DNA of 64,000 nucleotides from Rhodococcus sp. RD6.2. GTDB lineage: Bacteria > Actinomycetota > Actinomycetes > Mycobacteriales > Mycobacteriaceae. Shown in pieces: positions 33,960-42,093 of the stretch (positions are counted from its first letter, which is position 1; every line of letters begins with the position of its first letter). The position numbers and the translations under genes were made by a program. A model generated the notes under the pieces. It worked only from the letters and a program-made list of their open reading frames with translations, did no database searches and was not told where the DNA came from. The stretch is taken from assembly GCF_001040705.1 (NCBI RefSeq), contig NZ_CVQP01000009.1, positions 1-64,000 on the forward strand, in the 5' to 3' direction.

Positions 33960-34844
33960 GTGGAGATCGTCGAGGTGAGCCCCCGTGACGGGCTGCAGAA
34001 CGAGAAGGTGCACGTGTCGACCGCGGACAAGATCGCGCTGATCGAGCGTGCGATCGCGTCCGGCCTGCGTCGTATCGAGGCGACCAGCTTCGTGCACCCG
34101 GCCGCGGTACCGCAGATGGCCGATGCCGAGGCCGTCATGGCAGGAGTGCCACGCCGCGCCGACGTCTCCTACAGCGGCCTCGTCCTCAACCGTCGCGGAT
34201 TCGATCGCGCGGTTGCGGCGGGCGTCGACGAGGTGAACTGCGTCGTCGTGGCGTCCGAGACGTTCAGTGCGCGCAACCAGCGCATGTCGGTCGCCGACTC
34301 GGTGGACACGGTGCGCGATCTCGTCGGGGACGCGCGGGCGGCCGGCATCGCGGTGTCGGTCACCATCGCCACCGCATTCGGGTGCCCGTTCGAGGGTGAG
34401 GTTCCGGAGTCGGCTGTCCTCGGACTTGCAGCGCAGGTGGCCGAGCTCGGTGTGGACGAGATCGCGTTGGCCGACACCATCGGGGTCGGGGTGCCCGCCC
34501 AGGTCACCCGCCTGGTCGCGGGGACCGCGGCAGTCGCTCCCGACGTCCGGTTGCGCTGCCACTTCCACAACACTCGTAACACCGGCTACGCCAACGCGAT
34601 CGCGGCACTCGACGCGGGAGTGACGGTGCTGGACTCCTCGATCGGCGGGATCGGCGGGTGCCCCTTCGCGCCGGACGCCACCGGCAACATCGCGACGGAA
34701 GACCTCGTCTATCTCCTGGACCGAAGCGGAATCGATTCGGGTGCGCGGCTTCCCGACCTGATCGACGCCTCAGACTGGCTCGGCGGGGTTCTCGGCGCCA
34801 CGGTTCCCGGACAGCTTGCCCGCGCCGGTGCCTTCCCGGGCTGA
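33960..34844 (+). CDS. Hydroxymethylglutaryl-CoA lyase-like aldolase
   Basis: A 294-residue HMGL-like TIM-barrel lyase. EVSPRDGLQNEK (metal and substrate loop), TSFVHPAAVPQMAD, HFHNTRNTGYANA (metal histidines) and the cysteine loop GGIGGCPFAPDATGNIATED are all conserved, so it should split a 3-hydroxy-3-methylglutaryl-CoA-like thioester into a CoA product and a keto acid. GTG 33960 follows GGAAGG by 8 bases; GTG 33951 is an alternative. Its last 75 bp overlap the 3' end of the convergent GntR gene. A CoA-transferase in the same probable regulon fits leucine/isoprenoid-type or methyl-branched acid breakdown. Confidence 0.88.
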   Translation: MEIVEVSPRDGLQNEKVHVSTADKIALIERAIASGLRRIEATSFVHPAAVPQMADAEAVMAGVPRRADVSYSGLVLNRRGFDRAVAAGVDEVNCVVVASETFSARNQRMSVADSVDTVRDLVGDARAAGIAVSVTIATAFGCPFEGEVPESAVLGLAAQVAELGVDEIALADTIGVGVPAQVTRLVAGTAAVAPDVRLRCHFHNTRNTGYANAIAALDAGVTVLDSSIGGIGGCPFAPDATGNIATEDLVYLLDRSGIDSGARLPDLIDASDWLGGVLGATVPGQLARAGAFPG

Positions 34845-35543
34845 CCCCTCGAACAGGTCGGCCACCTCCCCGCCGTCGGTGGCGGCGAGGTGGGCGAGCA
34901 GCACATCGCGACCCTGGAGGACGTGCTCGTGCATGAGGGCCGATGCCCGGCCACCGTCGCCGCCGACGATCGCGTCCCGGATGAGCTGGTGGAACAGGTG
35001 TGACCGCTCGGTCTGGGCCCGGTCGTACTGCCGGAACGCCTGGAAGACGAGGGGGACGTCCGTGGTGCGTTCGAGGAGCCGGCTCAGGCGTTCGTGCTTC
35101 GCGGCGGCCATGATCGCCCCGTGGATCCGGCTGTTCGCGGTGTCGACCGCTCGGACCCGGTCCACCGCGTCCAACGACGTCGCGGACAGTGCGAGCGCGA
35201 ACGCGTCGATGCCCGCGTCGAGTTCGTCGAGGTTGGTGGCATCGATACGCTCCGCTGCCAGCTCGGCCGCGTATGCCTCGAGTCGCGCGCGGAGACCATA
35301 CAGGTCCGACACGTCGGCCGTCGACAAGGTGCGCACGACGGCTCCCCGGTTGGGTTCGCTGAGAACGAGTCCTTCGGCCTCGAGCCGTCGCAGCGCCTCA
35401 CGGACGGGTGTGCGAGACAGCGAGAACTGCTCGGCGATGCGCTGCTCGATCAGACGCTGACCCGGCCGGTACCGCCCTTCGACGATCTCCCGGCGAATGT
35501 GCGCATAGGCCGCCTGTCCCGGTGCCTGCGGTGTGGTTGCCAC
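34770..35543 (-). CDS. GntR-family (FadR subfamily) transcription regulator
   Basis: A 257-residue regulator: winged HTH at ~10-75 (AAYAHIRREIVEGRYRPGQ, then QFSLSRTPVREALRRLEAEGLV) and an FCD-type helical effector domain (~85-225) with the metal-ligand histidine pattern. GTG 35543 has GAGGAACC just upstream. Its 3' end overlaps the convergent lyase-like gene by 75 bp. Palindromes of the form TTGTNTACAA lie before this gene, before the CoA-transferase and before the lyase-like gene, so it probably represses all three. Confidence 0.9.
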   Translation of the reverse strand: MATTPQAPGQAAYAHIRREIVEGRYRPGQRLIEQRIAEQFSLSRTPVREALRRLEAEGLVLSEPNRGAVVRTLSTADVSDLYGLRARLEAYAAELAAERIDATNLDELDAGIDAFALALSATSLDAVDRVRAVDTANSRIHGAIMAAAKHERLSRLLERTTDVPLVFQAFRQYDRAQTERSHLFHQLIRDAIVGGDGGRASALMHEHVLQGRDVLLAHLAATDGGEVADLFEGSAREGTGAGKLSGNRGAENPAEPV

Positions 35544-35607
35544 GGTTCCTCTTCGTTGTGTCGGGTGATCGCGTCGCGGCAAGCCTATCCCGACCGACCA
35601 CCCTTGT

Positions 35608-35617
35608 TTGTATACAT
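35608..35617. promoter_or_regulatory. GntR-type operator, site 2
   Basis: TTGTATACAT differs from site 1 only in its last base. It is 65 bp upstream of the GntR start, suitable for autoregulation. Confidence 0.6.
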
Positions 35618-35658
35618 ACTGGGGGTGTTTCCGGTTCAGCGGGGGACAATCGCCATAA

Positions 35659-35670
35659 ATTGTGTACAAT
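35659..35670. promoter_or_regulatory. GntR-type operator, site 3, overlapping a leaderless promoter
   Basis: ATTGT-GT-ACAAT is a perfect interrupted palindrome. Its right half contains a -10-like TACAAT (35665-35670) placed 7 bases before ATG 35678, so the CoA-transferase transcript is probably leaderless and directly blocked by a bound regulator. Confidence 0.65.
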
Positions 35671-35677
35671 CGACCGC

Positions 35678-36892
35678 ATGACTGCGACTGTTGGTCCTCT
35701 GAGTGGCCTGCGTGTACTCGAACTGGGAAGCTTCATCGCCGGTCCCTTCGCCGGACAGTTGCTCGGCGACTACGGAGCCGAGGTCCTCAAGGTCGAGGCG
35801 CCCGGTTCCGGTGACTCGATGCGTCGGTGGGGCGTGACGGTCGACGGCGAGAGCCTGTGGTGGCCGTCCATCGCGCGCAACAAGAAGTCGGTCGCCATCG
35901 ACCTGAGGCAGTCCGACGGCCGCGATCTGATCCGTGCGCTGGTCGCCGAGGCCGACATCGTCCTCGAGAACTTCCGGCCCGGCACGCTCGCCAAGTGGGG
36001 GCTGGACTACGCGGCGCTCTCAGAGATCAACCCGCGAATCATCGTCGTCCACGTCTCCGGGTTCGGTCAGGACGGGCCGCGATCGACGGACGCCGGATTC
36101 GGCAGTGTCGGCGAGGCGATGGGCGGCATCCGGCACACGACGGGCAACCCGGAACTGCCTCCGACCCGTACCGGCATCAGCCTCGGTGACTCGCTGGCGG
36201 CCCTGTTCGCCGTGATCGGCACCCTCGCGGCGGTCCACGAACGGTCGGTCAGCGGCCGGGGTCAGGAGGTGGACGTCGCGATCTACGAGGCGGTGGCCGC
36301 GCTCATGGAATCGACCATGGCGGACCATGAAATCGGTGGAATCACCCGCGGGCGAACCGGATCCGTGCTGCCTCGGGTGGCGCCCTCGAACGTCTACCCC
36401 ACGTCGGACGGAGCCGAGGTGATCATTGCCGCGAACGCCGACACCGTCTTCCGCCGGCTCTGCACTGCCATGGGTCGAGTGGAACTTGCCGAGGACCCGA
36501 GGTTCGCCGAACACGGACCACGTGGCGACAACATGGCCGAGATCGACGCCATCATCGGTGCCTGGGCATCAACGATGACCGCCGACCAACTGCTGAAGGA
36601 GATGGAGGACGGCGGCGTTCCCGCCGGCCGGATCTACACCGCCCCGGACATGTTGGCCGATCCGCACTATGAGGCGCGGGACATGGTGGTGCGCTTGGTC
36701 AACCAGTTCGGTGTTGCCGTGCCCGCCGCAGGCGTCGTGCCCAAGTTCTCTCGGTCCGCACCGGCGCAACCGGTTCCCGGTCCGGGTCTCGGTGAGCACA
36801 CACGTGAAGTGCTGACCGCGCTGGCAGGCGTCGACGAGGCCCGCTGGGCCGACCTGCAGTCCTCGGGAATTGCCATGCAGGACAACAGCTGA
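35678..36892 (+). CDS. CoA-transferase family III (CaiB/BaiF)
   Basis: A 404-residue class III CoA-transferase that moves CoA between acids. The opening LSGLRVLELGSFIAGPFAGQ and LLGDYGAEVLKVE, then RNKKSVAIDLR and NFRPGTLAKWGLDY, are family signatures; the catalytic aspartate is expected in the ISLGDSLAA segment near residue 172. It probably activates an organic acid using a CoA donor. It is divergent from the GntR regulator and followed by a hairpin terminator, so it forms a one-gene unit in that regulon. Confidence 0.92.
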   Translation: MTATVGPLSGLRVLELGSFIAGPFAGQLLGDYGAEVLKVEAPGSGDSMRRWGVTVDGESLWWPSIARNKKSVAIDLRQSDGRDLIRALVAEADIVLENFRPGTLAKWGLDYAALSEINPRIIVVHVSGFGQDGPRSTDAGFGSVGEAMGGIRHTTGNPELPPTRTGISLGDSLAALFAVIGTLAAVHERSVSGRGQEVDVAIYEAVAALMESTMADHEIGGITRGRTGSVLPRVAPSNVYPTSDGAEVIIAANADTVFRRLCTAMGRVELAEDPRFAEHGPRGDNMAEIDAIIGAWASTMTADQLLKEMEDGGVPAGRIYTAPDMLADPHYEARDMVVRLVNQFGVAVPAAGVVPKFSRSAPAQPVPGPGLGEHTREVLTALAGVDEARWADLQSSGIAMQDNS

Positions 36893-36900
36893 CATCTGGT

Positions 36901-36926
36901 CCCGGACGCCGTTGACGGCGTCCGGG
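36901..36926 (+). terminator. Hairpin terminator after the CoA-transferase gene
   Basis: CCCGGACGCCG-TTGA-CGGCGTCCGGG is a perfect 11-bp stem with a 4-base loop starting 9 bp after the stop codon. Confidence 0.75.
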
Positions 36927-36958
36927 ATCTGCCGCGCTGACAAGTATCGGCGCAATGC

Positions 36959-36985
36959 GGCCCCACACACGAATGGTGTGGGGCC
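36959..36985 (+). terminator. Second hairpin terminator
   Basis: GGCCCCACAC / GTGTGGGGCC with a 7-base loop, followed by a short T-rich stretch (TGTTTG). Together with the hairpin at 36901 it isolates the CoA-transferase gene from the transporter operon. The 346-bp gap (36893-37238) otherwise holds only the promoter and operator listed next. Confidence 0.7.
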
Positions 36986-37075
36986 TGTTTGCGTTGTCCG
37001 ACGGTTTCGTCTGGTGGTGCGTCGTATTCCATTGGGGTGGAAGGGGTCTGGAGCGACCATGCGGCTGCGACGGGG

Positions 37076-37104
37076 TTGACATGCTCCGTGTCGACGATCA
37101 CAAT
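37076..37104 (+). promoter_or_regulatory. Probable promoter of the ABC importer operon
   Basis: TTGACA (37076-37081), a 17-bp spacer and CACAAT (37099-37104) suit a housekeeping-type promoter. The predicted start point is near 37111, directly before the palindrome at 37117-37130. Confidence 0.5.
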
Positions 37105-37116
37105 TTGGGCGAATGG

Positions 37117-37130
37117 TGACATGACTGTCA
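37117..37130. promoter_or_regulatory. TGACAGTCATGTCA operator, copy 1 (importer operon)
   Basis: The minus strand reads TGACAGTCATGTCA, the same 14 bases found at 44891-44904 and 47969-47982. It is an inverted repeat TGACA-N4-TGTCA placed just after the predicted promoter of the importer operon, so a bound repressor would block it. Confidence 0.7.
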
Positions 37131-37238
37131 CATCACCCTCACTCCTGCTGCGGCGCCGCCGTGGCAACCGGCAACACCCTTCCCGGAGTCGACACCCACC
37201 ACCTCCGGGGCCACCCCCCCTCGACAAACGGAGCGACC

Positions 37239-38474
37239 ATGAAACGCACCATCGCCGTTGGCCTGACCGCCCTGTGCGCCACAGCAACCCTGACCGCCTG
37301 CTCCGGCCGCGAGAGCGCGACGGCCGCAGGCGACTGCGATCCCGGTATCACCGACTCCGAGATCCGGTTCGGTACCAGCCTCATGCAGTCGGTGGCTGGA
37401 CCTCAGGCCGCCGCGGCGACCGCGCTGTTCGAGGAGATCAACGCGGCAGGCGGGGTTGCCATGGGGGACGGCAAGACTCGCAAGATCTTGTACACCGCGC
37501 TGGACGACGGATACGACCCCGCCCGCACGGTCGGCAATGTTCGCTCGCTGGTGGAGCAGGAGCAGGTCTTCGCGATCCAGAACCTGGTCGGTACCGCCTC
37601 GACCCTCGCGGTCGTCGACTACCTGGCGCAGAAGGAGGTGCCGCTCGTCTTCCCGATGACCGGCACCGACGAACTGCTTGCCACTATCGACAAGCGCCCG
37701 ATCGTCGCAGGCGCGGTGAATCCGCAGACCGGATGGGAGGTGTCGGAGCGGGCGAAGCAGATCCTCCGCGACCACCCGCAGGCGAAGATCGCCGTGCTGT
37801 ACCCGAACGACAGCCTCGGCAACGGCAGCCTCGACGCGCTGAAGTCCGCGCTCGAGGGAAGCGGGACGCAGATCGTCGCACAGCAGTCGTACGAGCAGAC
37901 CACGCCGTCGGTGGACTCTCAGATCGTCAACCTCGCGAACTCCGGTGCCGACGTGTTCGTCAACTTCGCGACCGCGAGCTTCGTGACGCAGTCCCTCAAG
38001 AAGGCTCACGAATTGAGTTGGAAGCCGGACACGTACATCTACTCGGGCGCCACGGACACGAACTTCGTGCTCGCCCCGGCAGGACTCGAGGCCGCCGAGG
38101 GTGTCCACTCCTTCTACTGGATCTACGACGTCAGCAGCCGGGATCACGACGGTCAGCCCGGTGTGCAGGAGTGGCGCGCGTTCGCCGACCGGAACGCAGG
38201 CACCGTCAAGACCACCGACACCATCGCGGCAACGGGCTACAACACCGCGCAGTTGCTGGTCACCGCGCTCGAACAGATGAAGGGCTGCACCCGCGCCGAC
38301 CTCCTCGACTCGGTCCGGAACATGCACGACGTGACCACGGACCTCTCCATCGAGGGCGTCACGTTCGACACCACCCCGGATTACCCGTACGCGATCACGT
38401 CGATGGCACCGATGACCTTCCGCGGCGGCAGCTGGCACTACGACGCTGTGGTCAACCGCAGCACCGAGGGGTGA
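37239..38474 (+). CDS. ABC importer substrate-binding lipoprotein (branched-chain amino acid type)
   Basis: A 411-residue type I periplasmic-binding-fold lipoprotein (Peripla_BP_6 class). The signal peptide ends in lipobox LTAC with Cys21. The mature protein opens CDPGITDSEIRFGTSLMQSVAGP and has the two-lobe pattern with AQKEVPLVFPMTGT and KIAVLYPNDSLGNG. Relatives bind amino acids, but many in actinobacterial catabolic loci bind aromatic acids, urea or other organic acids. First gene of a five-gene importer operon, overlapping the next by four bases. The palindrome upstream ties it to the TetR at 48000. Confidence 0.9.
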   Translation: MKRTIAVGLTALCATATLTACSGRESATAAGDCDPGITDSEIRFGTSLMQSVAGPQAAAATALFEEINAAGGVAMGDGKTRKILYTALDDGYDPARTVGNVRSLVEQEQVFAIQNLVGTASTLAVVDYLAQKEVPLVFPMTGTDELLATIDKRPIVAGAVNPQTGWEVSERAKQILRDHPQAKIAVLYPNDSLGNGSLDALKSALEGSGTQIVAQQSYEQTTPSVDSQIVNLANSGADVFVNFATASFVTQSLKKAHELSWKPDTYIYSGATDTNFVLAPAGLEAAEGVHSFYWIYDVSSRDHDGQPGVQEWRAFADRNAGTVKTTDTIAATGYNTAQLLVTALEQMKGCTRADLLDSVRNMHDVTTDLSIEGVTFDTTPDYPYAITSMAPMTFRGGSWHYDAVVNRSTEG

Positions 38475-39277
38475 GTGCGGTGCGGGAGGCGAGCGCGGCC
38501 GGTACCGGTGAGGTACCCACCCTGCGAGTGCAGGACATCACGCTCCGGTTCGGTGGCGTCGTCGCGCTGAACGGGCCGTCGTTCACGATCGAGCCCGGGC
38601 AGATCGTTGGGCTGATCGGACCGAACGGCGCGGGCAAGACGACGATGTTCAACTGCATCAGCAGGCTGTATCAGCCGGACTCGGGGCGGATCACCTTCGG
38701 GGACATCGATCTTCTGGCCCTGTCGGCGGACGGTGTCGCCGATGTCGGAATCGCCCGGACCTTCCAGAACATCGGCCTGTTCCCCACGATGACGGTGGTC
38801 GACAACGTGCTCACCGGCGCGTACTCGCGCACCCGGTCGGGGTTCCTGGGCAGTGCCCTCGGTCTGCCCCGGACCTCGCGGGAGGAACGGCAGGAGCGGG
38901 AGGACGCCTGGGCGCTGCTCGACTCGATGAACCTCGCGTCGGTAGGACGCGACCCCGCGGGCACCCTGCCCTACGGGACCCTCAAACGAATCGAGCTGGC
39001 GCGGGCCCTGATGCAGCGTCCGCGTCTGCTGATGCTCGACGAGCCGGCGAACGGGTTGATCCACGAGGAGGTTCTCGAACTCGCGGAGACCGTCCGGCGA
39101 CTGCGCGACGAGCGTGGGTTCTCGGTCCTGCTGGTCGAGCATCACATGGCGATGGTGATGTCGATTTCCGACCGGGTCGTCGTCCTGAACTTCGGCGAGA
39201 AGGTCACCGAGGGTGTTCCCGCGGAGGTCGCGGTCCATCCGGAGGTCGTCGAGGCGTACCTGGGAGGTGCCGCATGA
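38471..39277 (+). CDS. ABC importer ATP-binding subunit, LivG-like
   Basis: A 268-residue cytosolic ATPase with Walker A GPNGAGKTT, Q-loop in RTFQNIGLF, a modified signature LPYGTLKRIELARAL typical of LivG, and Walker B LLMLDEPANGL, followed by the switch histidine in VEHHMAM. GTG 38471 overlaps the stop of the binding-protein gene (GTGA), which implies translational coupling. It pairs with the LivF-like ATPase encoded next. Confidence 0.93.
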   Translation: MSAVREASAAGTGEVPTLRVQDITLRFGGVVALNGPSFTIEPGQIVGLIGPNGAGKTTMFNCISRLYQPDSGRITFGDIDLLALSADGVADVGIARTFQNIGLFPTMTVVDNVLTGAYSRTRSGFLGSALGLPRTSREERQEREDAWALLDSMNLASVGRDPAGTLPYGTLKRIELARALMQRPRLLMLDEPANGLIHEEVLELAETVRRLRDERGFSVLLVEHHMAMVMSISDRVVVLNFGEKVTEGVPAEVAVHPEVVEAYLGGAA

Positions 39278-39981
39278 ACCTGCTGACACTCGAGGGGGTT
39301 CACGCCCGCTACGGCAGCGCGGAAGTGCTGCACGGCATCGACTTCCAGGTGCCCGACGGCGAGGTGACCGTGGTCCTCGGCGCGAACGGCGCAGGCAAGA
39401 CGACGATCCTGCGGTCGATCTGCGGGATGGTACGGACGAGCGGGCGGATCACGTTCGACGGCCGTGACATCACGGGAATGCGCACCGACCGGATCGCCCG
39501 ACTCGGCGTGGCGCACGTCCCGCAGGGGCGCGGCACGTTCGGGGATCTCAGTGTGGAGGAGAACCTGCTGATCGGTGGCTACGCCACCACGTCCGCGGCC
39601 ACCGGGCGGGCGGTCGAGCAGTGGTACGACTTCTTCCCGCGGCTACGGGAACGCCGACGCCAGTTGGCGTCGGGGCTCAGCGGCGGCGAGCAGCAGATGC
39701 TCGCCATCGCCCGCGCACTGGTCGCCCAGCCGCGGCTGCTCCTGCTCGACGAGCCGTCGCTCGGGCTCGCGCCGCGCATCACCCAGGAGGTGTTCGCCGC
39801 GCTCGGCCGCATCAAACAGGACACCGGGACAACGATTCTCGTCGTCGAGCAGAACGCGCATCTGGCCCTCGAGATCGGTACGTCGGCGGTGCTCGTCGAC
39901 TCGGGCCGGATCGTGTCCCAGCGTCCCGCGGTCGACCTCGCCCACGACGAGTCGGTGCGACGCGCCTACCTCGGATACTGA
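39274..39981 (+). CDS. ABC importer ATP-binding subunit, LivF-like
   Basis: A 235-residue ATPase with Walker A GANGAGKTT, canonical signature LSGGEQQML, Walker B LLLLDEPSLGLAPR and switch histidine in VEQNAHLAL (position shifted as in LivF). ATG 39274 overlaps the LivG-like stop by four bases. It forms the ATPase heterodimer that drives the two permeases encoded downstream. Confidence 0.94.
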   Translation: MNLLTLEGVHARYGSAEVLHGIDFQVPDGEVTVVLGANGAGKTTILRSICGMVRTSGRITFDGRDITGMRTDRIARLGVAHVPQGRGTFGDLSVEENLLIGGYATTSAATGRAVEQWYDFFPRLRERRRQLASGLSGGEQQMLAIARALVAQPRLLLLDEPSLGLAPRITQEVFAALGRIKQDTGTTILVVEQNAHLALEIGTSAVLVDSGRIVSQRPAVDLAHDESVRRAYLGY

Positions 39982-39997
39982 GCACAGGAGTCAGGCA

Positions 39998-40882
39998 ATG
40001 CAGGTATTTCTTCAACAGTTGGTGGACGGGCTGACCTGGGGCGCGCTGTACGGCGCGTTCGCGCTGAGCATCGTCCTCGTCTACCGGGCGTCCGGGATCG
40101 TGAACTTCGCCCAGGGCGAGATGGCGATGTTCTCGGCGTTCTTCGCGTGGCAGTTCCACCAGTGGGGTGCGCCGCTGTACCTCGCCATCCTCGGTGCGAT
40201 GGTCGTGGCGTTCGCCGGTGGCGCGGTGACCGAACGCGTGCTGATCCGACCGTTGGCGTCGTCCCCGAACCACATGCCGCTGGTCATCATCACCCTCGGT
40301 CTGATGCTCGTGCTCAATAGTGCGGCCGGATGGATCTGGGGCGTGCAGAGCAAGCCCTTCCCGACTGCGGTGTCGGGATCCGTCGTCACCCTCGGACCGG
40401 TGGCGATCTCCCGACAGTCACTGGTGATCGTGGCCGCGGTCGTGGTCGTGGCGGTCCTGCTCTTCTGGCTGTTCCAACGGACCAGGACCGGACTCGCGAT
40501 GCGAGCGGCGGCAGGCAATCCGGACTCGGCACAGCTGATCGGTATCCCGGTCGGACGGATGCTCACCATCGGGTGGGGACTGGCCGCCGCGATCGGGGCA
40601 CTCGCGGCATCGCTCGCGGCTCCGCAGTTGCTCCTCCAGCCGAACATGCTCGTCGCGTCGCTGATCTACGCGTTCGCGGCGGCAGTGCTCGGCGGGCTGG
40701 ACAGCCCGGTCGGGGCACTCATCGGTGGTCTGATCGTCGGCATCGCGGAAAACTTGGCGGGCACGTACATCTCGTGGATCGGGCACGACTTCAAACAGGC
40801 GGTGGCGCTGGCCCTGATCCTCGGCGTCCTGCTCTTCAAGCCCGAGGGCCTCTTCGGTGCACGAAAGGTCGTGAGGGTATGA
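39998..40882 (+). CDS. ABC importer permease, LivH-like
   Basis: A 294-residue inner-membrane permease with about eight hydrophobic helices. GALYGAFALSIVLVYRASGIVNFAQGEMAMF is the typical LivH opening (read in parts: SGIVNFAQGEM), and MRAAAGNPDSAQLIGI is the EAA-like loop that contacts the ATPases. ACAGGAG precedes ATG 39998 at 10 bases. It overlaps the LivM-like gene by four bases. Confidence 0.93.
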   Translation: MQVFLQQLVDGLTWGALYGAFALSIVLVYRASGIVNFAQGEMAMFSAFFAWQFHQWGAPLYLAILGAMVVAFAGGAVTERVLIRPLASSPNHMPLVIITLGLMLVLNSAAGWIWGVQSKPFPTAVSGSVVTLGPVAISRQSLVIVAAVVVVAVLLFWLFQRTRTGLAMRAAAGNPDSAQLIGIPVGRMLTIGWGLAAAIGALAASLAAPQLLLQPNMLVASLIYAFAAAVLGGLDSPVGALIGGLIVGIAENLAGTYISWIGHDFKQAVALALILGVLLFKPEGLFGARKVVRV

Positions 40883-41943
40883 GAATCCTGGAACTTCTGC
40901 GCCAACCCCGCGCGGAGCTCGACGCGCCGCGCTGGCTGTCCCGGACCACGGTGGCCGTCGTGCTGCTCGTCGCGGCGGCGGCGCCGCTGGTGTCTGCGCC
41001 GTACGTCAACTTCGACCGGTCCATGGTGCTCGTGTACGTCGTCGTCGGGCTGGGGTTGAACCTGCTTACCGGCAACACCGGGCAGATCTCGCTCGGGCAC
41101 GGCTTCTTCTTCGCGGTCGGGGCCTACCTGAGTGCCGTGCTGATCGAGAACCACGGCGTGCCCTACCTGCTGCTGTTCCCGATCGCCTTCGTCGTCTGTT
41201 ACGGCGTCGGCTACCTGTTCGGGCTGCCCGCGCTGCGACTCCACGGACTCCAGTTGGCGCTCGCCACACTGGGTCTCGCGCTCGTGACGCCCGCGGTGAT
41301 CAAACGGTTCGAGCACGTCACCGACGGGCAGGCCGGTATCAACGTCACCGGTGCGCAGGCACCGGAGTTCACCGGGCTCGAGCGTGACCAGTGGGTGTAC
41401 TACCTGTGCCTGGCGACCGCCGTCGTGGCGTACGTGGTGGTGCGCCGGCTCTCGACCGGGCGAATCGGGCGTTCGCTCATCGCGATTCGCGACTACGAGG
41501 CGGTCGCGACCACGCTCGGTGTCCCCGCCACCCGCACGAAGACGACGGTGTTCGCTCTCAGTGCGGCGCTCGCGGGTGTCGGCGGTGTGCTCTACAGCCT
41601 CGTGGTCCAGTACGTGGGTCCGGAGGCGTTCGGCCTTCCGCTGGCGATCGCGTTCATCACGCTGATCGTCGTCGGCGGCCTCGGCACCGTGCCCGGTGTC
41701 GTGTTCGGTGCCTTCTTCGTGGTGTACGTGCCGCAGTTCACGGCCGACATCAACCAGTCGGCGGCAGGGATCACCTACGGCGCCGCGCTGATCCTGTTCA
41801 TCTTTGTGCTTCCGTACGGGCTGATCAGCCTCGTCCGGTGGGGTCTCGGCCCTGTCGTCGCGCGAATCCCCGGTCGGCGCAAGGATTCCCGGATCGCTTC
41901 CGCAGCGGAAGAGGACCCTCGGGAGATGGTCGCCGCGTCCTGA
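40879..41943 (+). CDS. ABC importer permease, LivM-like
   Basis: A 354-residue permease with about nine hydrophobic helices. LGLNLLTGNTGQISLGHGFFFAVGAY is the LivM hallmark (core GQISLGHG), and IAIRDYEAVATTLGV is the ATPase-contact loop. A hydrophilic basic/acidic tail ends the protein. It is the last gene of the operon and is followed by a 20-bp-stem terminator. Start ATG 40879 overlaps the preceding stop. Confidence 0.93.
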   Translation: MRILELLRQPRAELDAPRWLSRTTVAVVLLVAAAAPLVSAPYVNFDRSMVLVYVVVGLGLNLLTGNTGQISLGHGFFFAVGAYLSAVLIENHGVPYLLLFPIAFVVCYGVGYLFGLPALRLHGLQLALATLGLALVTPAVIKRFEHVTDGQAGINVTGAQAPEFTGLERDQWVYYLCLATAVVAYVVVRRLSTGRIGRSLIAIRDYEAVATTLGVPATRTKTTVFALSAALAGVGGVLYSLVVQYVGPEAFGLPLAIAFITLIVVGGLGTVPGVVFGAFFVVYVPQFTADINQSAAGITYGAALILFIFVLPYGLISLVRWGLGPVVARIPGRRKDSRIASAAEEDPREMVAAS

Positions 41944-41953
41944 TCGACCCGCC

Positions 41954-41995
41954 ACCAAGGTCTCCCGTCGTGACATCACGACGGGAGACCTTGGT
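41954..41995 (+). terminator. Strong hairpin terminator of the importer operon
   Basis: Arms 41954-41973 and 41976-41995 (left begins ACCAAGGTCTCCCG) are perfectly complementary over 20 bp with a 2-base centre, followed by the T-rich CGTTCTTGTTGG. Confidence 0.85.
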
Positions 41996-42028
41996 CGTTC
42001 TTGTTGGGCCGCCCTACCGGACAGCGGC

Positions 42029-42063
42029 CGCGCCGATCCTCCAGATAACTGGGGATCGGCGCG
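42029..42063 (-). terminator. Hairpin terminator of the leftward acyl-CoA synthetase operon
   Basis: Outer stem CGCGCCGATCC (42029-42039) pairs with GGATCGGCGCG (42053-42063) around an inner stem CCAG-ATAA-CTGG. It lies 31 bp past the stop of the convergent synthetase gene. Confidence 0.65.
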
Positions 42064-42093
42064 ACCGGGGTTCGTTCTCGCGTGCGGCCGGCG

